From contig JALHON010000003.1 in the NCBI GenBank assembly GCA_022842985.1, positions 1-50,471 of the forward strand: DNA of 50,471 nt. The letters are read 5' to 3'. Shown here piece by piece: positions 39,984-47,862 of this stretch (positions within the stretch are counted from its first letter, which is position 1; each line of letters opens with the position of its first letter). The stretch comes from Acidobacteriota bacterium. Its GTDB lineage: Bacteria > Acidobacteriota > Vicinamibacteria > Vicinamibacterales > UBA2999. The notes under the pieces are model-generated. The model was not told where the DNA came from. It worked only from the letters and a program-made list of their open reading frames with translations, and did no database searches. A program made the translations under genes and the position numbers.

Positions 39984-40457
39984 CTAGAGCTCGGCACCGC
40001 GCGGCGAACGACTCACTTGCCTGAGGATCTCGGCGGCCGAGGTGGGCGCCGTCGCACTGAACGCACGCAACAGTTCGAGGAGCTTCACCCGGCTGGGTTT
40101 GCGCGACGAGGCGATGTCGTGCAGCGATCGCAGCAGCCCCGCCTGTCCGGTGGACGCCCTGGCGTCGTCGACGCTCCCCATTTGCCAATGTGGGAAGAAG
40201 CGCTGGGCGCCCTCTTCCTCGAACTCGAACAGCACGTCGATCTGACGGTGGCGCGGGTCGCGTGCGATCCGGGCGAACGTGGCCAGTACGTCGTGCCGAT
40301 TCCCTTCCAGTAACTGGAAGAAGGTTCCGGACCGGAGCAGCAGCAGGCCCGTCACGTCGGCCTCAGCGTTCTTCAGGCGTGCATTCTCGAGAATGCCCTG
40401 CAGCTCTTCCCCGGAGATGTGCGCGCAGGCGCGGCTCACGTAGGTCAGGAAGTACAT
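39984..40457 (-). CDS. BLUF-domain blue-light photoreceptor
   Basis: A 157-residue cytoplasmic protein; BLUF domains bind FAD and sense blue light. All key residues are seen: Tyr6 in FLTYVSRA, Asn in ARLKNAEADVTGLLL (about 30), Gln in FFQLLEGN (about 49), and Trp and Met in FFPHWQMGS. No output domain follows; the last 50 residues are helical (LLRSLHDIA, VKLLELLRAFSA). It is therefore a short BLUF protein that must act by protein contact. Confidence 0.93.
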   Translation of the reverse strand: MYFLTYVSRACAHISGEELQGILENARLKNAEADVTGLLLLRSGTFFQLLEGNRHDVLATFARIARDPRHRQIDVLFEFEEEGAQRFFPHWQMGSVDDARASTGQAGLLRSLHDIASSRKPSRVKLLELLRAFSATAPTSAAEILRQVSRSPRGAEL

Positions 40458-40554
40458 GTCGCCTCAGCAGCCGGGTAATCGACACGCGGAGGCGGTTCTT
40501 GAGCACCTGCAGGGGTTGCAGGCCTGAGACGCCGCCCCCCGGGTGGGAGGCTCC

Positions 40555-41316
40555 CTAGAAGGCCGCCAGCCCGAGCACCAGGTGACACGACACCGCGCCG
40601 TCGCCGTAGCGCGACGGCAGGTGCTGGATCTCGATGCGCTGGCGTTCCGACAGGGCGACGCGCTGCCCGGCGCTCATCTGGACGCCGCTGCTGATCTCGT
40701 GGTGCGCCATGCTCGCCACGAGGTTCAGCAGGTCGGGCGGACGCCACTGCGTGTCGTGCACCTCGAGGTTCAGCAGGCCGAACACGTCCATGCCCGTCGA
40801 ATAGGCCGAGAGGCCGACGCTGTCGGGCACGAGGTGCAGGCCGAGCCACAGGAGGATCGGCAGGGCCTCGCGCGAGGCGTTGCGCGCCTCGGCGGCATAG
40901 CGGGCCGGTTCGATCACGATCGACGCATGCGGGTTGAAGACCGCCACGGCATCGGGCCGGGTCGCCAGCACGCTCGCCACGCCGCCGACGACCTGCAGGT
41001 TGATCTCGAGGGCGGGCAGCACGTCGGATTCCGCGAACACCACGACGTGCGCCTGGTGCGCCCGCAGTTCGGCCTCGGCCGCCGGCCAGTGCCACGCCGC
41101 CTTCACCGCCCATTCGAGATCGTCCCAGGGCATCGGGGCGGGCGTGAACATGAAGCCCAGCACACCACCGGGAATCGGCAGCGTGGCCGCCGCGGGCGGC
41201 GTGCTGTCGGGGTCGAGGGCCAGTGCGGCGGGGTCGACGCCGAAGGCGGCCGCAATCCGCGGCCAGTCGGGCGGGTCGGTGGCACCGAGCGCCACCATCG
41301 CGAGAATGCGCGTCAT
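40555..41316 (-). CDS. DUF4261-domain protein
   Basis: A 253-residue cytoplasmic protein. N-terminal GGVLGFMFTPAPMPWDDLEWAVKAAWHWPAAEAELRAHQAHVVVF and later FGLLNLEVHDTQWRPPDLLNLVASMAHHEISSGVQMSAGQ correspond to DUF4261, whose role is not known. The internal ATG at 41316 is chosen because GGAA precedes it by 6 bases; a longer start at 41355 is possible. No motif shows catalysis. Confidence 0.85.
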   Translation of the reverse strand: MTRILAMVALGATDPPDWPRIAAAFGVDPAALALDPDSTPPAAATLPIPGGVLGFMFTPAPMPWDDLEWAVKAAWHWPAAEAELRAHQAHVVVFAESDVLPALEINLQVVGGVASVLATRPDAVAVFNPHASIVIEPARYAAEARNASREALPILLWLGLHLVPDSVGLSAYSTGMDVFGLLNLEVHDTQWRPPDLLNLVASMAHHEISSGVQMSAGQRVALSERQRIEIQHLPSRYGDGAVSCHLVLGLAAF

Positions 41317-41371
41317 CAGTGTTCCGTCGCTGTCGGGGTGCGTCGAGTATCGCACGCCCCCGCGCGGCGTC

Positions 41372-42424
41372 TCATCGAGCCGCCGTCGGCACGCGCACCG
41401 TTCCGGTGCGTGGATCGATCACGAACAGGCCGTCCGGCAGCAACAGCACCAGTGCGGTGCCGGCCGCCTGCAGTTGCAGCCGCGGATCCGCACCGTCCGG
41501 CACGGGAATCGGCGGGACAAGCTCGATCGGGCCAAGGCTCGCGCCCTGGTGATTGAACCGCTGCAGCCGGCGCAGCGACAGATCACGCGGGCGATACTCC
41601 ACGGCGTAGAATCCGCCGTCGATCGCGGCAAGCCCGGTGACGGGCATGTCGCGCAGCTCCGCCGGCAGGCGCCGCCACGCCGCGGTGGCCGGGTCGAAGC
41701 GGTAGAAGCGGGTCTCGACGTGCGAGGTCATCACCACCACCTCGCCAGCGGCCGCGTCGAATGCCACGCCCTGCGGCCACGAGAACTCGAGCGCCGGGTC
41801 GACGGCGACGGCGGTGAAGCGGCCGCTGCCAGCGTCGATGGCGCCGAAGTCCTGCGCGGTGAGCCCCCAGTAGCGAGGCCCGGACGGATCGACGGCCAGA
41901 TGACGCAGGCGCCGATCCGTGTCGCGCGCCGACGCCGCATCGAGTGCCGCCCCGGTGAAGCGGGCGACGGCGGCAGACGCCGGCTCGGGGAACGCGGACA
42001 CCAGGTGCAGGGCATGGAACTCCGCCACCTCGGCGGCCGGAATCGCGCCCGGGCGGAACGCCGCGTCAACCGCCTGTTGCTCCTGACGCCGCTGCTCGGC
42101 CCGTTCCGTCGCGCCCATGCCGGCGCCCGTCAACAGCGCGGCGATGCTCGGCACGAGCACGGCGAGGACGCCGCCCACGGTCAGGAACGTCGTCCAGCGG
42201 AGCAGGCGCGACCGGGTGACGAACGCCCCGTAGACGATGCTGCCGAGGCCCCACGTGACGACCAGCAGCGCGATGGCGACGATCTTCTCGGCACGCGTCC
42301 GCCGCGAGAACGCGCAGTCGAGAATGGCCCACCACGGCAGGAGCAGCAGGATCAGGAAGCCGAAGACGGCGGCGAGCAGGATGCCGACGAGGCCGAGCCC
42401 GCCGAGGAGTGCACTCATCGCCAC
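41372..42424 (-). CDS. membrane protein with propeller-like C-terminus
   Basis: A 350-residue protein. Three N-terminal hydrophobic segments (LGLVGILLAAVFGFLILLLLPWWAILDCAFS, AIALLVVTWGLGSIVYG, WTTFLTVGGVLAVLVPSIAAL) resemble a PLD-nuclease N-terminal/superinfection-immunity-type membrane unit. The rest is soluble and beta-rich (FSWPQGVAFDAAAGEVVVM, FYRFDPATAAWRRLPAE, GLAAIDGGFYAVEYRPRDL, LFVIDPRTGTVRVP), like a small WD/NHL propeller. Function unknown. Confidence 0.75.
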   Translation of the reverse strand: MAMSALLGGLGLVGILLAAVFGFLILLLLPWWAILDCAFSRRTRAEKIVAIALLVVTWGLGSIVYGAFVTRSRLLRWTTFLTVGGVLAVLVPSIAALLTGAGMGATERAEQRRQEQQAVDAAFRPGAIPAAEVAEFHALHLVSAFPEPASAAVARFTGAALDAASARDTDRRLRHLAVDPSGPRYWGLTAQDFGAIDAGSGRFTAVAVDPALEFSWPQGVAFDAAAGEVVVMTSHVETRFYRFDPATAAWRRLPAELRDMPVTGLAAIDGGFYAVEYRPRDLSLRRLQRFNHQGASLGPIELVPPIPVPDGADPRLQLQAAGTALVLLLPDGLFVIDPRTGTVRVPTAAR

Positions 42425-42571
42425 GAGTCCCGCGTCACGGCCGTCTTATCGAGAACATCAGGCGGCGGCAGTAGGCGGCGATCTCCTTCGCCGCGTCTTC
42501 GCTGCGCGCGAGGCCCCACGGCCGGAGGGTGGGGGTAGAATCGTGGCGTTTCGCAGTCAGTCGGAGCCTAC

Positions 42572-44293
42572 ATGACACGTCATCCCTATCCGCGCGCGCT
42601 GGTCGCGACGGCAACAGTGCTTCTGGCCACGATCGTCGTTGGCGCGTCACAAGACGGCCCGCCGCCTGGTCAGGCCGGCACCCGGGCGACGATCCCGGCG
42701 CCGGTGGTCGCGGCCGCGGAGAAGATCGCCACCGATCCGCAGGTCATGGCGCTCGTCAAGGACCAGAGCACGGATGCCGCCGCCAAGGCGCGCTGGAATC
42801 AGTTCCTGGAACTGGTGCGCATCCCCTCGCCGCCGCGCCAGGAACATCTGAAGGCGGCGGAGATCCACCGCCGGCTCGTGAACGAGCTGGGCTTCACGCC
42901 GGACGAAGTGATGACGCGCGCCGACGGCGTCATTCCCGCAAGCGACACCAACATCGTGGATGGCCTGCCGGTCTACAACGCCTGCGTCGTGATCAAGGGT
43001 TCGTACGCGGGCCGCGCCGACGCGCAGCACTACAAGGGCCAGTTTCCCAAGGTGCTCGTCGAAGGCCATATCGACGTCGTCAACCCGGAGGAACTGCCGA
43101 AGTCGGGCGACCCCTCCATCCGCATCAAGCTCCAGCCGTACGCGCAGCCGGTGGTCGCCACCCCGGAGGAACTCGCCGCGATTCCGGATGAGCTGTCGTT
43201 CGATGCGCGCGGCCGGGTCATCGAAAACGACAAGTACGCCACGGCCAGCAAGGTGTTCGCCAACGCCAGGGAGGCCGAAGCCGGCGGCGGCGTGCGCATC
43301 TACGTGCCCGGCTACGGCGACATGATGCCGAGCTCGTCGAACGCCTTCGTGCTGGCGGCGGCGATGAAGAAGCACAAGATCAAGCCCGTCTACGACATCT
43401 GGATTTGCGGCACCGCCGGTGAAGAGGGCAAGGGCAACCTGGCCGGCGTGAAGCAGCTCTACGGCTTCGACCAGAAGGCCGGCACCGGCTCCAATCCCCT
43501 CAACATCGTCGCCAACTTCGGTCTCGAAGGCGGCGGCATCGTCAACTTCGTCGGCAGCTACCGGTTCGAGATGAAGTTCAAGGCGCCGTTCGCGCGCCCG
43601 AACGGGCCGAGTGCGCCGGCGGCCATGGCCGCGGCGATCGCGAAGATCGCCGAGGTGAAGACGCCGACGGACCTCAAGCCCGGCGCGCCGAAGACCACCT
43701 ACACCGTGGGCCGCGCCAGCTGCGAGCCGCCGCCCCGCCCGGGCATGGGTGTGCCGAGCTGCTCGCTCGAAGTGGACATGCGGTCGACGCGCAAGGAGAC
43801 GCTCGAGGACATCCGCAACGCCATCGAGCCGGCGTTCCAGGCCGGCGCGTCCGCGGAGAACGCGCGGCATGGCCGCAAGGACGGCAGCGCGGAAGGCATC
43901 ACCCTCGAGCTGATGTGGTACGGCTTGCGGCCGGCCTACGTGGCCGAGAGCGTCGACAACGTCGCCGTGCACGCCGGACTGCAGTCGGGCATCCAGCTCG
44001 GGGCGATCAATGCGCCCTTCGTCAGCGATGGTTCCGGCAGCCTGAACGACAACGTCCCCGCGCACACGGGTGTGCCGACCTACCAGTTCACCCTGGCCTC
44101 GTCGGCGGCCGGCGCCGGCGGTCACGCGTTCTGGGAATGGGGCACGCGCGGTGCGCCCGCCATCGAAGTGGCCCGCATGCATCGTGTGCTCACGGCGGCG
44201 CTCATCGTGTCGGGCTTCCACGCGGCCGATGGCACCGTGGTGCCGCCCGCCGTGGGACCGATTGGCAAGCGGACGCGGGACACCGTCCGATAA
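42572..44293 (+). CDS. secreted M20-family metallopeptidase
   Basis: A 573-residue exported zinc peptidase. Signal peptide (about 1-25), then VLVEGHIDVVNPEE (first zinc His/Asp), WICGTAGEEGKGNLAG (Glu-Glu catalytic and ligand) and a late GAGGHAFWEWGTRGAPAIEV with the last His. The lid (dimerisation) part in the middle, after NFVGSYRFEMKFKAPFARPNG, differs from the usual GxGGHS pattern. The start has GGAGCC before it and a TAGAAT box about 30 nt upstream. The small lid-like gene follows in 17 bp. Confidence 0.9.
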   Translation: MTRHPYPRALVATATVLLATIVVGASQDGPPPGQAGTRATIPAPVVAAAEKIATDPQVMALVKDQSTDAAAKARWNQFLELVRIPSPPRQEHLKAAEIHRRLVNELGFTPDEVMTRADGVIPASDTNIVDGLPVYNACVVIKGSYAGRADAQHYKGQFPKVLVEGHIDVVNPEELPKSGDPSIRIKLQPYAQPVVATPEELAAIPDELSFDARGRVIENDKYATASKVFANAREAEAGGGVRIYVPGYGDMMPSSSNAFVLAAAMKKHKIKPVYDIWICGTAGEEGKGNLAGVKQLYGFDQKAGTGSNPLNIVANFGLEGGGIVNFVGSYRFEMKFKAPFARPNGPSAPAAMAAAIAKIAEVKTPTDLKPGAPKTTYTVGRASCEPPPRPGMGVPSCSLEVDMRSTRKETLEDIRNAIEPAFQAGASAENARHGRKDGSAEGITLELMWYGLRPAYVAESVDNVAVHAGLQSGIQLGAINAPFVSDGSGSLNDNVPAHTGVPTYQFTLASSAAGAGGHAFWEWGTRGAPAIEVARMHRVLTAALIVSGFHAADGTVVPPAVGPIGKRTRDTVR

Positions 44294-44310
44294 CCGTGGA
44301 GCAGCCGATC

Positions 44311-44742
44311 ATGAAGCGCCTGATTCTTACGCTCGCGTTCGTCGTCGCCGCGGCCGGCACACCCGCCTTCGGCCAGCAATCCACCGGTGTGCGCGTCGAG
44401 TTCCAGGGCCCCGGCGGTCACAGCTTCGGCGCCTATGGACGCGTGAGCGCCCTGCATGCCGCCGCCCGCACCGTGATCCTGCTGCAGAAGGCGCTGCCCG
44501 CCGGCAGTTATCAGATCACGAACCTGACCGGCGGTAACTCGGTGAACGCTATCGCATCCGACGGCATCATCGAACTGAAGCTGACGGCGCGCAACGCCAA
44601 GGCGTACGACGCGCTCGTGGCGGCGGTGACGAAGGCCGCGGAGGAGGGCGCCGCCGCCGAGAACGCGTTCCGTGGCGTGAAGGCCGGAGACCTGACGGCC
44701 GGCGCCCCGGCGACGGTGCGATCGATCGTCACGCGCTTCTGA
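44311..44742 (+). CDS. secreted stand-alone M20 lid-domain-like protein
   Basis: A 143-residue exported protein. Signal peptide MKRLILTLAFVVAAAGTPAFGQ, then VRVEFQGPGGHSFGAYGRVSALHAAARTVILL, YQITNLTGGNSVNAIASDGIIELKLTARN. This is the GPGGHS dimerisation domain of M20 peptidases without a catalytic domain. It comes 17 bp after the M20 gene, and its product may complex with that enzyme. GTGGAG precedes the ATG. It could also be what is left after loss of a catalytic part. Confidence 0.8.
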   Translation: MKRLILTLAFVVAAAGTPAFGQQSTGVRVEFQGPGGHSFGAYGRVSALHAAARTVILLQKALPAGSYQITNLTGGNSVNAIASDGIIELKLTARNAKAYDALVAAVTKAAEEGAAAENAFRGVKAGDLTAGAPATVRSIVTRF

Positions 44743-44786
44743 CGCGGGTCACGGTCGAGGCACACTCCACATCGACGGGTGGCGTG

Positions 44787-45626
44787 ATGGTGGACCGGGT
44801 GGTCGAACACCGCGGCTGTCGGCTCGCCTACTCGGTCGCGGGCAGTGGCCCCGCGGTGCTGTTCATTCAGGGGGCAGGTGTTCAGGGGGCCGGCTGGCGG
44901 CCGCAGATCGCCGACCTGGCGACCGACTACACCTGCCTGTGGTTCGACAACCGTGGCATGGGCCGCAGCCAGCCAGTCGGGGCCGAGATCACCGTGGCCC
45001 AGATGGCCGCCGACGCGCGGGCGGTGCTCGACGCCGAACGGATCGCGGACGCGCACGTGGTGGGGCACTCGCTCGGTGGCCCGGTCGCGCTGCAACTGGC
45101 GCTCGACGCCCGGGAACGCGTCCGCAGCCTGGCGCTGCTGTGCACGTTCACCGGCAGCCAGACCGCCGCCCCGCTCAGTTGGCGGCTGGCCTGGTTCGGC
45201 CTGCGATCGCGGGTCGGCACCCGGCCGATGCGACGCCGCGGCTTTCTCCGGCTGGTGGTGCCGCCGGGGGCGACGGCCGACGCCGGCGCGCTGGCGGAGT
45301 TGTTCGGCCACGATCTGGCGGACCAGCCGCCGGTGGTCGCCGCGCAGTTGCGCGCGATGCGCGCGGTCGATCTGACCAGCCGGCTGACGGAGTTGACCGG
45401 CCTTCCGGCCCTCGTCGTGACCGCCGCTCACGACCCGATCGCGCCGCCGAGCGCGGGACGGGCGTTGCGGGACGGGCTGCCGCACGGGCGGTACGTCGAG
45501 GTCGCCGATGCCTCGCACGGCTTGCCGATCACTCACGCCGTCCTGGTGAATCAGCTCCTGCGACAGCACCTGGCGGCCGTCGGGCCGGCGCGTCCGCGGT
45601 TCGAACGCCCGGACGCCGAGGCATAA
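44787..45626 (+). CDS. alpha/beta-hydrolase
   Basis: A 279-residue cytoplasmic enzyme of the alpha/beta-hydrolase fold. Nucleophile Ser in VVGHSLGGPVALQL (about residue 95), acid in VTAAHDPIAPP (about 216), His in ADASHGLPITHAV (about 243), oxyanion region FIQGAGVQGAGW. The lid is Arg-rich. A GTG at 44784 is another possible start. The TetR gene follows after 15 bp, so the two are co-transcribed. Confidence 0.9.
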   Translation: MVDRVVEHRGCRLAYSVAGSGPAVLFIQGAGVQGAGWRPQIADLATDYTCLWFDNRGMGRSQPVGAEITVAQMAADARAVLDAERIADAHVVGHSLGGPVALQLALDARERVRSLALLCTFTGSQTAAPLSWRLAWFGLRSRVGTRPMRRRGFLRLVVPPGATADAGALAELFGHDLADQPPVVAAQLRAMRAVDLTSRLTELTGLPALVVTAAHDPIAPPSAGRALRDGLPHGRYVEVADASHGLPITHAVLVNQLLRQHLAAVGPARPRFERPDAEA

Positions 45627-45641
45627 TCCGGCAGCCCGCGC

Positions 45642-46319
45642 ATGAGCCGCCCCCGATCCGACCATCCCGCCCGCCGGGCCGCGCTCGCCGACGCCGCCGC
45701 GGCGATCATGGCGTCTCAGGGCGGCGAGCACGTGTCGATGCGCACCATCGCCGCGGCCCTCGGCGTCACCACCGGCGTGCTCACGCACTACTTTCCCTCG
45801 AAGCAGGCGCTGCTCAAGCTGACCAAGGAGCGGGCGTTCGATCGCGCCTTCGACCGCGCGCACGCCGCCGCCGCTCTGGCACATGGCCGCGAGCGCATCC
45901 TCGCGGTGGTCGATGCGCTGCTGCCGCTCGACGTCGAACGGCGCCTGCTCTGGCGGCTGCTGGCCGGCTATCTGGCCGATGCCGCCGCGACGTCCGCGCT
46001 CCGCCAGGCGCAGGCCCGGCGCATGCGCAGGTGGTGGACGCTGCATGCCACGCTCGTGGCGGAGGCGCAGCGCGCCGGCGAGGTCGATCCCGCCCTCGAC
46101 CCCGAGGCCACCGGCCTGGCGATCGCGACGTTCGTCGAAGGGCTGGCGCTGCAGGCGGTGACCACCACGCTGCCGCCGCTGCCCGGCGGCCTGGACGCGT
46201 TCGCCCGCACACACGTCGACCGCCTGCTCGGCCCACGTCCCGGCGAAGGGCGCCGGCGCGGCCTCAGCGCACGCGTCGCGCGGGCCGTTCGAGAAACCGG
46301 CCCGGCAGCGCCGCGGTGA
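45642..46319 (+). CDS. TetR-family regulator
   Basis: A 225-residue repressor-type protein. Helix-turn-helix in the first 50 residues: AALADAAAAIMASQGGEHVSMRTIAAALGVTTGVLTHYFPSKQALLKL. The rest is a helical ligand domain (RLLWRLLAGYLADAAATSALRQAQARRMRRWW), of the BetI/YcdC-like TetR_C type. It is the second gene of a pair with the alpha/beta-hydrolase. Its 3' end overlaps the convergent amidohydrolase gene by 56 bp. Confidence 0.92.
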   Translation: MSRPRSDHPARRAALADAAAAIMASQGGEHVSMRTIAAALGVTTGVLTHYFPSKQALLKLTKERAFDRAFDRAHAAAALAHGRERILAVVDALLPLDVERRLLWRLLAGYLADAAATSALRQAQARRMRRWWTLHATLVAEAQRAGEVDPALDPEATGLAIATFVEGLALQAVTTTLPPLPGGLDAFARTHVDRLLGPRPGEGRRRGLSARVARAVRETGPAAPR

Positions 46320-47862
46320 GCACGCCGCGATCGATCACGAACTCACCGTTCACGACGACGTCACGGATGCCGTCCGGGAAGTGGTGCGGGTCGGTGTAGG
46401 CCGCGCGATCGGCGACGCGTTCCGGGTCGAACACCACCACGTCGGCCCGCGCACCCACCGTCAGGCGTCCACGATCCGTCTGGCCCCACCAGTCGGCGGC
46501 CTGCGCGGTCATCTTGTGCACGGCCTGCTCCAGCGTTAGCACCTTGCGCTCGCGCACGTAGCGGCCGAGCACCCGCGGGAACGAGCCCAGACTGCGCGGA
46601 TGCGGATAGCCCTTGCCGATCTCGATGAGATCGCCGTCGGTCTCGAACATCGACAGCGGGTGGCGCATGACGCGTTCGACATCGGCCTCGTCCATCGCAT
46701 GGAAGATGCCGATGAAGCCCCCCTTCAGCTGCAGCTCGATGAGGGCGTCCACCGCGTCGTCAAGCGTCGTGCCACGCCCCTGTCGCGTGAGGTAGTCCTC
46801 CAGCGTGCGTCCCGTGAGCGACGGGTCGAAGTCCACGTCGCGGAACTGGATGCTGACCGGCGTGGCGCCCGCCTGCTGCGGGAAGATCCGCCGCATGTCC
46901 TGCACCAGGCGCGCGCGCGTCGCCGGATCGGCCACCCGGGCGGCGAACGCCTCCTTGCCATCGGCGAGCGCCCAGGCGGGAAACATCAGGTCGGCATAGG
47001 TGCTGAACGCCGTGTAGGGGTAGAGATCGTGCGCCACGCGCTGACCGGCGGCATTGGCGGCATCGATGAGCGCGATCGACTTCGCCGTCCAGCCGAACTG
47101 GGCCGCCCCGGTGGCCTTGTGGTGGTTGATGAGCACGGGCACCCCGGCCTCGCGGCCGATGCGGATGGCATCGCTGACCGAGTCGAGCAGGCCCGGGCCT
47201 TCGTCCTTCATGTGCGTCACGTAGTAGCCGCCGTACGGCGCCACCATCTTCGCGAGCGCGATCACTTCGTCGATGGCGGCGAAGCTGGCGGGCACGTACT
47301 CGAGGCCGGTCGCGAGGCCGAGCGCACCGCCGGCGGCCATGGTCGTGTCGACCATGCCGCGCATCTCGTCGAGCTCCGCGGCGGTGGGCGCGCGACTCGC
47401 GAGCTGCATCACCCGCTTGCGCGTCCATGTGTGGCCCGCGAAGAGTCCCACGTTGGGCGCCATCTTCACGCGCGCGCGGTAGTCGTTCATGGGCCACGGC
47501 TGGTCCTGGCTGTGGAGCGACGCCATGATGGTGGTGATGCCCTGGCGCAGGAAGTTCTCCGCATGCGGGAACTTCTCGAGCGTGACCAGGTGTGCGTGGT
47601 TGTCGATGAACCCGGGCGCCACGACATGGCCGGTGGCGTCGATGACGCGGGCGGCGCTCGCCGCGGCGAGGCCGGGGCCGACCGCCACGATGCGATCGCC
47701 GGTGATGGCGACATCGGCCCGCAGACGCGGCGCACCGGTGCCGTCGATGACCGTGCCGTTCGCGATGAGCAGGTCGTAGCGCGGCTGGGCGGCACGTCCC
47801 GCCGGCAGGGTCACGGCGAGCAGCGCGCCAGCGATGATCGCGGCAACCGCGGCGCGGCGCAT
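46264..47862 (-). CDS. secreted N-acyl-D-amino-acid deacylase-like amidohydrolase
   Basis: A 532-residue exported metallo-hydrolase. Signal peptide (about 1-25), then the D-aminoacylase/amidohydrolase-3 layout: IANGTVIDGTGAPRLRADVAITGDRIVAVG, VVAPGFIDNHAHLVTLEKFPHAENFLRQGITTIM (HxH), THMKDEG, LINHHKATG, FHAMDEADVERVMRHP and GLLTVG-like RGRLTVGARADVVVFDPE. Likely removes acyl groups from D-amino acids or processes dipeptides. The ATG shares its A with the stop of the upstream gene (TAATG), so the two are translationally coupled. Confidence 0.9.
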   Translation of the reverse strand: MRRAAVAAIIAGALLAVTLPAGRAAQPRYDLLIANGTVIDGTGAPRLRADVAITGDRIVAVGPGLAAASAARVIDATGHVVAPGFIDNHAHLVTLEKFPHAENFLRQGITTIMASLHSQDQPWPMNDYRARVKMAPNVGLFAGHTWTRKRVMQLASRAPTAAELDEMRGMVDTTMAAGGALGLATGLEYVPASFAAIDEVIALAKMVAPYGGYYVTHMKDEGPGLLDSVSDAIRIGREAGVPVLINHHKATGAAQFGWTAKSIALIDAANAAGQRVAHDLYPYTAFSTYADLMFPAWALADGKEAFAARVADPATRARLVQDMRRIFPQQAGATPVSIQFRDVDFDPSLTGRTLEDYLTRQGRGTTLDDAVDALIELQLKGGFIGIFHAMDEADVERVMRHPLSMFETDGDLIEIGKGYPHPRSLGSFPRVLGRYVRERKVLTLEQAVHKMTAQAADWWGQTDRGRLTVGARADVVVFDPERVADRAAYTDPHHFPDGIRDVVVNGEFVIDRGVLTAALPGRFLERPARRVR

